Assembly (NCBI RefSeq): GCF_003751225.1
Contig: NZ_RJKE01000001.1
Span: 6,076,001-6,140,000 of the forward strand
Direction: 5' to 3'
Origin: Actinocorallia herbida
GTDB taxonomy: Bacteria > Actinomycetota > Actinomycetes > Streptosporangiales > Streptosporangiaceae
Length of the DNA stretch: 64,000 bases
Shown: positions 46,926 through 54,902 of the stretch, piece after piece
Layout: every line of letters begins with the position of its first letter
Position numbering within the stretch: position 1 is the stretch's first letter
The notes under the pieces: generated by a model
Told to the model about the DNA's origin: nothing
The model's database searches: none
The model's input: the letters and a program-made list of their open reading frames with translations, nothing else
Position numbers and translations under genes: made by a program

Positions 46926-48445
46926 GGGGTGGTCTCCCTGGGGATCGTGACGTCAACGGCGCCGAGCTCGTGGACGAGCGTGCGGCGGAGGATCTTGCCG
47001 GTGTCGGTGCGCGGCAGCGCGGCCACGAGCCGCACCACGTCCGGGGTCTTCGACCCCCGCAGCCGGGTGCGGACCCACGTGCGCAGTTCCTCGGGCTCGG
47101 GCCGCGCCCCTCGGTGCGGCACGACGACGGCGGCGATCCGCTGACCCCATTCCTCGTCGGGGATGCCGACCACCGCCGACTCGGCGACCGCCGGATGCTG
47201 TTCCAGCACGGCCTCGATCTCGGCGGGGGCGACGTTCTCCCCGCCGCGGATGATCGTGTCGTCGGCACGGCCGTGGAGGAACAGGTAGCCCTCGTCGTCG
47301 AGGTGCGCCAGATCTCGGGTGGCGAACCAGTCGTCGGAGCCGACCGCGGCCGTTCCCCGGTACTCCCCCGACACCTGCGGCCCGCGCACGTACAGCAGCC
47401 CGATCTCGCCCGCCGGGAGCGGCAGGCCGTCGGCGCCGAGGATCCGCGCTTCGAGGTCGGGCACCAGCCGTCCGGCGGACCCCAGGCGGGCGCGTGCCTC
47501 GGGGCTCGTACCCGCCTGTGCCGCGCGGTGGTCGTCCGGACCGAGCACGGCGATCGTCGAGCTGGTCTCGGTCAGGCCGTAGGCGTTGGTGAAGTCGACT
47601 CCGGGGAACAGCTCCAGGGCCTGCTCGATCACGCGGGCGGGCATCGGGGCTCCGCCGTAGGCGAGCGAGCGCAGCCCGGCGGGCGGGCGCTCCCCGGTCT
47701 CCCGCAGGTGCTCGACGATCCGCGCGAGCATCGTGGGGACGACCAGGGCCTGGGTGACCCCCTCGCGCTCCACGGTGCGGAGCCAGTCCTCGGGGCTGAA
47801 CCGGCCCAGGTGGACCACCCGGCGGCCCGCGTACAGGTTCGTGAGCGTGTTCGCGACCCCGGCGATGTGGTAGGGCGGGACGGCGACGAGCCCGCAGTCA
47901 TCCGGCGCCGCGCCCGCGAAGTCGATCGTGGTGAGCACGTAGGACGCCAGGTGCCGGTGGCGGAGCACCGCGGCCTTGGGGGCCGCGGTGGTGCCGCTGG
48001 TGTAGAGCAGCAGCGCGACCGACTCGGGGTCGTTCGGCATCGGCGTGGCCGGGCCGGGATGCTCGCGCGCCAGCTCCAGCCAGCCGTCCGGTGTCGTGGA
48101 GCGGCCCTCCGGAGCCCCGATCGCGTCCAGGACGTCCCGGTCGCCCACGACGAACGCGGGCTCGTTCTCGGCGACCAGTGCGGCGAGCTGCCCGGCGGAC
48201 AGCCTGTAGTTGAGCGGCACGAACGGGATGCCCGCCAGGCTCGCCGCGAACAACGAGACCGGGAAGGCCGCTCCGCTCGCCGCGATGTAGACGAGATGAC
48301 TCGCGCCGAGGTCGCGCAGTACCGCGGCTCCGCCCGCGGCCCGCCTCCGCAGGTCCGACGCCGTCAGCCCCGAGGCCCGGTCGCCGAGCACCACGCGCTC
48401 GGCGACGCCGTCGGCCGCCATGTCGAGCAGGAGGGTGAGGTCCAT
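46922..48445 (-). CDS. AMP-dependent acyl-CoA ligase
   Basis: Activates an acid as its CoA ester via the acyl-adenylate. The P-loop YTSGTTAAPKAAV (about 166-178), GLTETSSTIAVLG (A5), ATRDLAHLDDEGYLFLHGRADD (A7-A8, split here by family numbering) and PRTDTGKILRR with the catalytic Lys are all present in the 507-residue protein. ATG 48445 is chosen because it is the first Met that fits the N-terminal fold. It lies ten bases after the small upstream gene. The acid substrate is probably a ring-cleavage or side-chain product. Confidence 0.93.
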   Translation of the reverse strand: MDLTLLLDMAADGVAERVVLGDRASGLTASDLRRRAAGGAAVLRDLGASHLVYIAASGAAFPVSLFAASLAGIPFVPLNYRLSAGQLAALVAENEPAFVVGDRDVLDAIGAPEGRSTTPDGWLELAREHPGPATPMPNDPESVALLLYTSGTTAAPKAAVLRHRHLASYVLTTIDFAGAAPDDCGLVAVPPYHIAGVANTLTNLYAGRRVVHLGRFSPEDWLRTVEREGVTQALVVPTMLARIVEHLRETGERPPAGLRSLAYGGAPMPARVIEQALELFPGVDFTNAYGLTETSSTIAVLGPDDHRAAQAGTSPEARARLGSAGRLVPDLEARILGADGLPLPAGEIGLLYVRGPQVSGEYRGTAAVGSDDWFATRDLAHLDDEGYLFLHGRADDTIIRGGENVAPAEIEAVLEQHPAVAESAVVGIPDEEWGQRIAAVVVPHRGARPEPEELRTWVRTRLRGSKTPDVVRLVAALPRTDTGKILRRTLVHELGAVDVTIPRETTP

Positions 48446-48455
48446 CGGCCCTCCC

Positions 48456-48758
48456 TCAGTCGGAGGACGGCAGGGCTCGGGGCACACGCGCCTGGAGCAG
48501 CCGTCCTTCCACGCTCAGCGGGCCGGTGCCGGCCCTGGTGCAGAGCACCTCGAGCCCGGCCTCCTCGTCGAAGTAGCGCTTGCCGAGCTGCACCTGCTCG
48601 CCCGAGGGATCGGCCGGCGCACCGGTGTCGTCGAGTTCGACCATCGGCGACCCGCCGCATTGGAGGGTGACGCCTCCGGCCGGGCGCACCACGACGATCT
48701 CCACCGCGGAGACCGCGCTGCGCAGCCGCACGCCCGGCTTGCCGACCGCACTCACCAT
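48456..48758 (-). CDS. small conserved protein of unknown function
   Basis: A 100-residue beta-rich protein with no signal or membrane segment. Visible features are LQCGGSPMVEL near residue 33, LGKRYFDEEAGLEVLCTRAG near 58-77 and a C-terminal SVEGRLLQ. The two lone cysteines do not make a classic metal motif. ATG 48758 is preceded by GGAAGGA; a longer frame to 48809 overlaps the dioxygenase end. It sits inside the operon between the dioxygenase and the ligase with tight spacing, so it is expressed and probably functional. I do not recognise the family; small proteins of this look occur beside acyl-CoA ligases. Confidence 0.7.
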   Translation of the reverse strand: MVSAVGKPGVRLRSAVSAVEIVVVRPAGGVTLQCGGSPMVELDDTGAPADPSGEQVQLGKRYFDEEAGLEVLCTRAGTGPLSVEGRLLQARVPRALPSSD

Positions 48759-48798
48759 GAGGGCACGTCCTTCCTCTTCAGAGAACACAGGAAACGTC

Positions 48799-49722
48799 TC
48801 AACTGTCACTTGTGACGGACTCCGCGGCCGAGTACATGGTGCTCGGCTTCGGAGCGTCGGGGTTGAACTTGTGTCCCCAGATCGACAGGCTCTCGGGCTT
48901 GCCCTCCACGAACGGATGGACCTCGCTGTCCTCGACGCCCGCGTTGATGTACTCCAGGGGGAAACCGGACGGGGTGAAGGCGTAGAACGAGATCACCGGG
49001 TCCTGGGTGTGCCGCCCGAGCGTCGCCATCAGCGGGTCGCCGCGCTCCAGCACCCTGTCGTAGGCGATGCCGACATCGTCCAGGTCGTGGACCTCAATGC
49101 CGACGTGCTGGAGACCGAGCACGCCCGGGACGATGGAGTACCCGATGGCGTGGGTGCGGTGGTTGCGGCGCGGCCGGTAGAAGCGGCGTTTGCCGGTGTC
49201 GGCCCCGGATCCGAACCACTTGAACTTCAGGACGTCCTCGATGAAGTGGTTCAGCTCGTCCGTCCAGGCCGGGACGGTGAGAACGACGTGGCCGAACCCG
49301 CCTTCCCCGGTGACGAACCCGTTGTGGGGACGCCCGGGCAGGAACGTGTGCGAGTCGAATCCGTGGCCGTAGTAGAACTCGTGGCGCACGTCGTCGGGGC
49401 CGTGGATCCAGGCCATCGCGTGCACGGCGCGTTCCTCGCGGAGGCCCGGGTCGGCGATCTCCGGTGCGTAGCCCTCGGCGGCGAGGATCTGCAGCGCCTC
49501 CTCCCACGCGGGCCGGTTGAGGAGCTCCCAGCCGATGTAGCTCAGGCGGTCGCGGTCTCCGGGGCGGATCGCGATCCGGTGGTTGCGGTCGTCCATCCGC
49601 AGCAGCAGCGCCGGGCCGTCCGACGGGCGCACCGCCATGCCGAGGACCTCGGGCGCGTACGTCCGCCACCCCTCGGTGTTCTTCGACTCCAGCCCCATGT
49701 AGCCCAGGCCGACGATCTCCAT
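48799..49722 (-). CDS. BphC-type extradiol ring-cleavage dioxygenase
   Basis: A type I extradiol dioxygenase of two VOC domains, 307 residues. Metal ligands His145 (GFGHVVL), His206 (LQHVGIE) and Glu257 (FPLEYIN) match BphC His146, His210 and Glu260. GRHTQDPVISFYAFTPSGF (about 236-254) is almost the BphC active-site strand with the second-shell His and Tyr. It should cleave a catechol next to one hydroxyl, so the pathway passes through a dihydroxylated ring. It lies eight bases after the amidohydrolase. Confidence 0.93.
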   Translation of the reverse strand: MEIVGLGYMGLESKNTEGWRTYAPEVLGMAVRPSDGPALLLRMDDRNHRIAIRPGDRDRLSYIGWELLNRPAWEEALQILAAEGYAPEIADPGLREERAVHAMAWIHGPDDVRHEFYYGHGFDSHTFLPGRPHNGFVTGEGGFGHVVLTVPAWTDELNHFIEDVLKFKWFGSGADTGKRRFYRPRRNHRTHAIGYSIVPGVLGLQHVGIEVHDLDDVGIAYDRVLERGDPLMATLGRHTQDPVISFYAFTPSGFPLEYINAGVEDSEVHPFVEGKPESLSIWGHKFNPDAPKPSTMYSAAESVTSDS

Positions 49723-49730
49723 GGCCGGCC

Positions 49731-50780
49731 CTACTTCGCCGCGCCGGGCGTGCTCTGCTTGCGCAGGTCGTCCGGGTTCATGCCCGACTCCGGGAGCTTG
49801 AGCAGCGGCAGGGCGTTCTCGAACCGGATCTTGTCGCGGTCGGCCTCAGACAGGCCGAGCCCTTCGGTGAGGTCGCCGTCGTGCACGTCGGCGCCGGAGA
49901 AGTTGTCGCCGTACAGCACCTGCGACACCCCCACCTCCTCGATGATCGCGCGGCGCATGAAGGGGCTGTGGATGTCCAGGTCGTAGAAGAAGTTCGGGTT
50001 GTACTCGATGAGCTCCTTCTTGTTCTTGGAGTCCGGCGCCATCGTCTTGTTCGTCATGTTGAAGCGGTCCAGCTGGAACGGCACGAAGCCGCCGCCGTGG
50101 GTGATCAGCACCTTCAGGTCGGGAAAGTCGTCCAAGACGCCGCCGTTGGTGAGGTACCAGTAGAAGAGCGTCTCGTCGCTGTTCATGCCGACGATCGAGG
50201 TGGTGTCGAAGGGGTCGTCGCAGGCCTGCTCGCCCCAGGTGACCGACTGGTTGTAGCCGTGCACGAAGACGAGGCAGTCCAGCTCGCTGACCTTCTCCCA
50301 CAGCGGGCGGAAGGCCGGGTCGTACACCTCACGGCCGCCGAAGTTCCGGGCGCCCATCATGAGCCCCTGGGCACCGAGCTGGGTGACGGCCCTCTCCAGT
50401 TCCTTGGCCGCGGCGACCGGGTCCTGGAGAGGCGCGTGCGCCCAGAAGTAGAAGCGGTCCGGGTTGTGCTCGCAGAACTCGGCCATCGAGTCGTTCGCGT
50501 TCGCCGCGTACCGGACCGCGAAGTCCGTCTCGTAGTGGTAGCCGACCATGTGCAGCGGCATCGACAGCACCATCTTGTCGATGCCCGCTGCGTCGATGGC
50601 GGCCAGCCGCGGCTCGGGCTGCCAGCGCTCAAGCATCTCCTCCAGGTGCTTGGGCGCCTTGCGCTTGCTGCCGAGCTTCCAGTCGCCGATCCGCAGGCCG
50701 TTGTCCCAGAAGGGACCCCAGTGCTCGTGCTGGTTGAACAGGCCCGCGGTCAGCTGATGGGCGTGCAGGTCGATGAGCAT
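49731..50780 (-). CDS. metal-dependent amidohydrolase (ACMSD-like)
   Basis: TIM-barrel hydrolase or decarboxylase of 349 residues. DLHAH (residues 4-8) gives the HxH metal site, LVFVHGYNQS and VLITHGGGFVPFQLDR the next histidines, and QVLYGDNFSGAD the catalytic Asp. This group includes 2-amino-3-carboxymuconate semialdehyde decarboxylase and 5-carboxyvanillate or resorcylate decarboxylases, so it may decarboxylate an aromatic acid or a ring-fission product. First gene of the seven-gene operon; a 12-bp inverted repeat lies upstream. Confidence 0.9.
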   Translation of the reverse strand: MLIDLHAHQLTAGLFNQHEHWGPFWDNGLRIGDWKLGSKRKAPKHLEEMLERWQPEPRLAAIDAAGIDKMVLSMPLHMVGYHYETDFAVRYAANANDSMAEFCEHNPDRFYFWAHAPLQDPVAAAKELERAVTQLGAQGLMMGARNFGGREVYDPAFRPLWEKVSELDCLVFVHGYNQSVTWGEQACDDPFDTTSIVGMNSDETLFYWYLTNGGVLDDFPDLKVLITHGGGFVPFQLDRFNMTNKTMAPDSKNKKELIEYNPNFFYDLDIHSPFMRRAIIEEVGVSQVLYGDNFSGADVHDGDLTEGLGLSEADRDKIRFENALPLLKLPESGMNPDDLRKQSTPGAAK

Positions 50781-50818
50781 CGGCTCTCCTCGTCACGTCG
50801 AAGTCAGCAGTTATCTAG

Positions 50819-50856
50819 CCATATTGAACATGAATCGTCAAGAGTGTTCAATATGG
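50819..50856. promoter_or_regulatory. 12-bp inverted repeat, operator of the ring-cleavage operon
   Basis: CCATATTGAACA at 50819-50830 and TGTTCAATATGG at 50845-50856 are perfect inverted copies over 14 bases. The core is TTGAAC-N16-GTTCAA, also present exactly at 60502-60529. It lies 39 bases before the amidohydrolase start. Confidence 0.72.
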
Positions 50857-50906
50857 GAGTGCCTCGGCGGCGAGCGGAGCGGGCGCCGCGCGCCGCCGAG
50901 GTCCGG

Positions 50907-52358
50907 TCAGAGGACGGGAATGCCCAGGGCCTTCGTCTCCAGGAAGCCCTCCAGGCCCTCGACGCCGAACTCACGGCCGACACCGCTCTGCTTGTAGCCG
51001 CCGTAAGGCGTGTCCGGAGCGGTGAAGCCGCCTCCGTTGACCCCGATCGACCCGGTACGGATGCGCTTGGCGACCGCGAGGGCGCGGTCGAGGTCGGCGC
51101 TGAAGACCGAGCCGGACAGGCCGTAGGGCGAGTCGTTGGCGATGCGGATGGCGTCCTCCTCGTCCTCGTAGCCGATGAGGCAGAGCACCGGGCCGAAGAT
51201 CTCCTCCCGGGCGATCCGCGCGTCGTTGGGCACGTTCGCGAACGCCGTCGGCTCGACCCAGAAGCCCTTGTCGAACCCTTCGGGCCGGCCGCCGCCGACG
51301 ATGAGCTCCGCCTCGGCCTTCCCGGTCTCGATGTAGCCGAGGACGCGGTCGCGCTGCCGCGCGTTGACCAGTGGGCCCATCATGGTGCCCGGATCGCGCG
51401 GATCGCCGTAGGGGAACTGGGCGAAGACCGCCTTGACGATCTCGGCCGCGGCGCCCATCAGGGCGTCCGGCACCAGCACCCGGGTCATCAGGGCGCATCC
51501 CTGGCCCGCGTGCATGCAGACGATGCCCGCCGCGAAGGGCAGGATCTGAGCCAGGTCGGCGTCGTCGAGGACGATCGTGGCACTCTTGCCGCCGAGCTCC
51601 AGGGAGACCTTCTTGATGGTCTCGGCCGCGTTGCGCATGACCAGGCGGCCCGTCTGCGTCGAGCCGGTGAACGTCACATGGTCGATCGCCGCATGTTTCG
51701 TCAGGATCTCGGCGACGGCGTTGTCCTGGGTCGTGATGATGTTGACGACGCCGGGCGGGATGTCGGTCGCGGCGACCGCCTCGGCGAGGAGCGTGGCGGA
51801 GTACGGGGTGTCCGGGGCCCCCTTGAGCACGACCGTGCATCCCGCGGCCAGGGGCGCGCCGAGCTTGGTCAGGTTCAGCTGGAACGGGTAGTTCCACGGG
51901 GTGATCGCACCGACCACGCCGTCAGCCTCCCTGCGCACCACCCGCTTGGACCTCGCGCCCATGAACTCCACGGGCGGAAGCTCGTACTCCCACTGGTAGG
52001 TCCCGAGCAGCCCGGGCCAGTAGCCCAGCCCGTCGATCGGGACGTCGACCCCCAGCGAGTGGGCAAGGCTGACGGGCATTCCCGACTCCGCGGTGTGCGC
52101 GCCGCGGATCTCCTCGACGTTCTTGCGCAGCCGCTCCTGAAGCTGGAGCAGGCAGTGCCGCCGGAACTCGACGTCCTCGGCCCAGCGGCCGTCGTCGAAG
52201 GCGCGGCGCGCCGCCGCCACGGCGCGCTCGACGTCCCCGGCCGTGGCGTCGGGCGCGGTCCCGATGACCTGCTCGTCGGCCGGGTTGACGTTCTCGTATT
52301 CTCTGCCGCCTTCGGCCGCCACCAGCTCACCGTCGATGAGCATCCTCTGCCGGTCCAT
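50907..52358 (-). CDS. aldehyde dehydrogenase family protein
   Basis: A 483-residue NAD(P)-dependent aldehyde dehydrogenase: GAITPWNYPFQLNLTKLGAP, FTGSTQTGRLVMRNAAETIK, LELGGKSATIVLDDADL with the general base Glu, and the nucleophile Cys in HAGQGCALMTR. PYGGYKQSGVGREFGVEGL ends the domain. ATG 52358 follows GAGGAGA. It is divergent from the mycofactocin-type SDR at 52548, and the two could act in sequence (alcohol to aldehyde to acid) before the acyl-CoA ligase. Confidence 0.93.
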   Translation of the reverse strand: MDRQRMLIDGELVAAEGGREYENVNPADEQVIGTAPDATAGDVERAVAAARRAFDDGRWAEDVEFRRHCLLQLQERLRKNVEEIRGAHTAESGMPVSLAHSLGVDVPIDGLGYWPGLLGTYQWEYELPPVEFMGARSKRVVRREADGVVGAITPWNYPFQLNLTKLGAPLAAGCTVVLKGAPDTPYSATLLAEAVAATDIPPGVVNIITTQDNAVAEILTKHAAIDHVTFTGSTQTGRLVMRNAAETIKKVSLELGGKSATIVLDDADLAQILPFAAGIVCMHAGQGCALMTRVLVPDALMGAAAEIVKAVFAQFPYGDPRDPGTMMGPLVNARQRDRVLGYIETGKAEAELIVGGGRPEGFDKGFWVEPTAFANVPNDARIAREEIFGPVLCLIGYEDEEDAIRIANDSPYGLSGSVFSADLDRALAVAKRIRTGSIGVNGGGFTAPDTPYGGYKQSGVGREFGVEGLEGFLETKALGIPVL

Positions 52359-52442
52359 GTGTCTCCTCGGGTCATGCGGGGCCGCGCCCGTGCGGCGGGT
52401 TCCGCCCGCTCTCACCTGACAGCGTAGGGAGGTAGAGACTGA

Positions 52443-52470
52443 TTGTACAATATTCGTTTTTTATGTATAT
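52443..52470. promoter_or_regulatory. degenerate TTGAAC-N16-GTTCAA-type repeat between ALDH and SDR
   Basis: TTGTAC at 52443-52448 and GTATAT at 52465-52470 with exactly 16 bases between. The left half differs by one base from the sites at 50.8 and 60.5 kb; the right half is weak. The stretch is strongly AT-rich. Confidence 0.4.
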
Positions 52471-52547
52471 TCTGGCTCGCTCCGCGTCGCGGAGCCCAGA
52501 ACATCCGGTCCCGGCCGGTGCCGGGATCAGGCAAGAGAGGCTGACCC

Positions 52548-53372
52548 ATGGGCAGGATGGAAGGCAAGGTCGTCTTCATCACCGGTGCGGGTCGAGGGCA
52601 GGGGCGTTCGCACGCCGTCCGCCTGGCCGGGGAAGGCGCCGACATCGTCGGCATCGACATCTGCGAGAACATCGCCGCCGTCCCCTACGACCTCGCCACC
52701 GAGGCCGACCTCGCCGAGACCAAGCGCCTCGTCGAGGAGACGGGCCGCCGCATGCTGACCTTCAAGTGCGATGTGCGCGACCACGACGGCATGAAGAAGA
52801 CCTTCGACCAGGGCGTCGCGGAGTTCGGCCATATCGACACCGTCGTGGCCAACGCCGGCATCGTCATGTTCAACACCCACGAGCGCGACAACGTCGAGGC
52901 GTGGGAGGTCGGGATCGGAGTGATGCTGAGCGGCGTCCGCAACGCCCTCCAGGTCGCTTACCCGCACATGGTCGAGCGCGGCCAGGGCGGCTGCTTCATC
53001 CTCACCAGCAGCTCCGCCGCGCTGCTGGGCAAGACGACCGCGAACGGCGGTGACGACGCTTACGGCGTGGCCAAGCTCGGCGTCATCGGCCTCGCCCAGA
53101 TGTACGCCAACTACCTCGGCCGGTACAACATCCGCGTCAACGCGATCGCCCCGACCGGGGTGCAGACGCCGATGATGCTGAACAACCCCGAGGCCTTCCC
53201 GTTCATGGCCGCCAACGCCGAGGTCCTGGGCGACATGACCAACCTCCTCCCCGTCGAGATGATCACCGCCGCCGACGTCAGCGAGACCGTGCTCTTCCTC
53301 GCCGACGACGCGACGGGCAGGTACTTCACGGGCGGCGTGCTCAAGATCGACGCCGGTCTCACCGCCAAGTAA
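52548..53372 (+). CDS. mycofactocin-coupled SDR family oxidoreductase
   Basis: A 274-residue SDR with the signature FITGAGRGQGRSHAVRLAGE followed by DIVGIDICENIAAVPYDL, which marks the SDRs with tightly held NAD that hand electrons to mycofactocin. VVANAGIVMF replaces NNAG as usual, ILTSSSAALLG holds the Ser, and YGVAKLG the Tyr and Lys. It would oxidise an alcohol formed by a P450. The mycofactocin genes are not in this window. The start follows a GAGAGG ribosome site. Confidence 0.9.
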   Translation: MGRMEGKVVFITGAGRGQGRSHAVRLAGEGADIVGIDICENIAAVPYDLATEADLAETKRLVEETGRRMLTFKCDVRDHDGMKKTFDQGVAEFGHIDTVVANAGIVMFNTHERDNVEAWEVGIGVMLSGVRNALQVAYPHMVERGQGGCFILTSSSAALLGKTTANGGDDAYGVAKLGVIGLAQMYANYLGRYNIRVNAIAPTGVQTPMMLNNPEAFPFMAANAEVLGDMTNLLPVEMITAADVSETVLFLADDATGRYFTGGVLKIDAGLTAK

Positions 53373-53445
53373 GCCACTCCTGCGGCGTCCGGGCTCCGGC
53401 CGGACGCCGCAGCCGTTCCTGCACGGATTTCGGAAGGAGATGCCG

Positions 53446-54237
53446 ATGGCGCTTCTCGACGGCAAGGTCGCCCTGGTCACCGGGGGCGGCGCGGGCATCG
53501 GCCGGGGCGTGGTGACCAGCTTCGTGGCGGAGGGCGCCAAGGTCGTCGTGGCCGAGTATGACGCGGAGCGCTGCGCGGATCTGCGCGCGGAACACCACGA
53601 CGTCGTGGTCGTACCGGCCGACGTCCGCGAAAAGGCGCAGGTTCTCGCCGCGGTCGAGGCGGCGGCCTCGGCCTTCGGCGGGCTGGACATCCTGGTCAAC
53701 AACGCGATCACCCTGTCGCCGCGCCTCCCCTTGGAGCAGAAGACCGATGAGATGCTCGACGGGACGCTGCACTCGGGACTGTGGGCCGCTTGGTGGGCGA
53801 TGCGGGCCGTCCTGCCCCTGATGGCGGCCCGCGGCGGCGGCTCGATCGTGAACTTCACCTCGATCGACGTCCAGACCGGCAACTGGCTGAACGGCGACTA
53901 CATCGTCGCCAAGTCCGCGGTCCAGGGCCTGACCCGCAGCGCCGCCCACGAGTGGGGGCGCTACGGCATCCGGGTGAACGCCGTCGCGCCGGCCGCGATG
54001 GGCACGGCCTTCGCCCGATACGCGGCGGAGGACCCGGGCTTCGCCGCCCGCTCCGCGGCGCTCAAACCGCTCGGCCGCAACGGCGACCCCGAACACGACA
54101 TTGCCCCGGCCGTGGTCTTCCTGGCCTCGGAGATGTCCCGCTTCATCACCGGCGAACTGCTCCACGTGGACGGCGGGCTCCACATCCCCGGCTACCAGTC
54201 CCGCCCCGCGGACCTGGCCGCCTTCGACGGCGGCTGA
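53446..54237 (+). CDS. SDR family oxidoreductase
   Basis: A 263-residue SDR: LVTGGGAGIGRGVVTSFVAE, VVVAEYDAE, VNNAITLSPR, NFTSIDVQTGNW with the Ser, YIVAKSAVQG with Tyr and Lys, and FLASEMSRFITGELLHVDGG. ATG 53446 is six bases from GGAAGGAG; the ATG at 53440 is too close to it. It follows the mycofactocin-type SDR after about 70 bases, probably on one transcript, and ends before a bidirectional terminator. Confidence 0.9.
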   Translation: MALLDGKVALVTGGGAGIGRGVVTSFVAEGAKVVVAEYDAERCADLRAEHHDVVVVPADVREKAQVLAAVEAAASAFGGLDILVNNAITLSPRLPLEQKTDEMLDGTLHSGLWAAWWAMRAVLPLMAARGGGSIVNFTSIDVQTGNWLNGDYIVAKSAVQGLTRSAAHEWGRYGIRVNAVAPAAMGTAFARYAAEDPGFAARSAALKPLGRNGDPEHDIAPAVVFLASEMSRFITGELLHVDGGLHIPGYQSRPADLAAFDGG

Positions 54238-54260
54238 TCCCTCGGCGAGGCCGAACCCCT

Positions 54261-54291
54261 GAGAGCCCCGGGCAGCTCGCCCGGGGCTCTC
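54261..54291. terminator. hairpin terminator between the SDR and Rieske beta genes
   Basis: GAGAGCCCCGGGC at 54261-54273 pairs perfectly with 54279-54291 over a five-base loop. On the plus strand CTCTTTCTCC follows. Convergent genes flank it. Confidence 0.8.
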
Positions 54292-54303
54292 CTCTTTCTC
54301 CAC

Positions 54304-54873
54304 TCAGAAGATGACGGTCAGATTGGGGAAACCCACCGTGCTCTGGTCCATGTAGAGCGTGCGGGCGGCCAGGAGGAAGCCGTCGCCGTCACGGCGGAGC
54401 ACATCCTGGCGCGCCCCGGACATGAGCCGGGGGTGCGGCTCGGAATGCCTGCTGCGGGTGATCAGCAGTGAGCTGACCACGGTGAACTCCTCCGGGGCGC
54501 TCCCCTCGAAGAGCCGGATGTTGGTGATGAGGCGGCGGGACCGCGACACGGGGTTCTCACACCACGGGCTGGCCGTGGTGGCGAGCCTGAGGATCTTCAT
54601 GGTGAGCGTCGTGTGGTTCTCGTCGTAGTGGAACATGTTGTCCGCGAACTGCGGTGCGGTGTCGTCGCGCAACCTCGTCTGGCGGACCGGGACGCGGTAG
54701 ACGATGTCCTCGGACAGGAGCTTCGTCCACGCGATCGTGTGGCCCTCATCCAGCAGGGCGGCCTCGTCGTGCAGCCAGTCCACCACCTCGGCGTAGCGCG
54801 GGTCGCCGGAGCTGACGCGTTTGCCGAAGTCCTGCGGCGGGGCCTGCGTCGGTTTCTCGATGGTCTCGGTCAT
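54304..54873 (-). CDS. aromatic-ring-hydroxylating dioxygenase beta subunit
   Basis: A 189-residue SnoaL/NTF2-fold protein of the ring-hydroxylating oxygenase beta family: YAEVVDWLHDEAALLDEGHT, WTKLLSEDIVYRVPVRQTR, RSRRLITNIRLF and the C-terminal FLLAARTLYMDQST. The beta subunit is structural and shapes the alpha3-beta3 hexamer. It lies 29 bases after the alpha gene and ends the SDR-P450-alpha-beta operon. ATG 54873 is the only sensible start. Confidence 0.93.
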   Translation of the reverse strand: MTETIEKPTQAPPQDFGKRVSSGDPRYAEVVDWLHDEAALLDEGHTIAWTKLLSEDIVYRVPVRQTRLRDDTAPQFADNMFHYDENHTTLTMKILRLATTASPWCENPVSRSRRLITNIRLFEGSAPEEFTVVSSLLITRSRHSEPHPRLMSGARQDVLRRDGDGFLLAARTLYMDQSTVGFPNLTVIF

Positions 54874-54902
54874 GATCTTTCCTCCTCGCTCGCAGGCTCC
54901 GG

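Noticed and set aside
49881-52427. Long open frame opposite the amidohydrolase and ALDH genes
   Set aside because: It spans two real genes and an operator on the other strand and has no recognisable fold.
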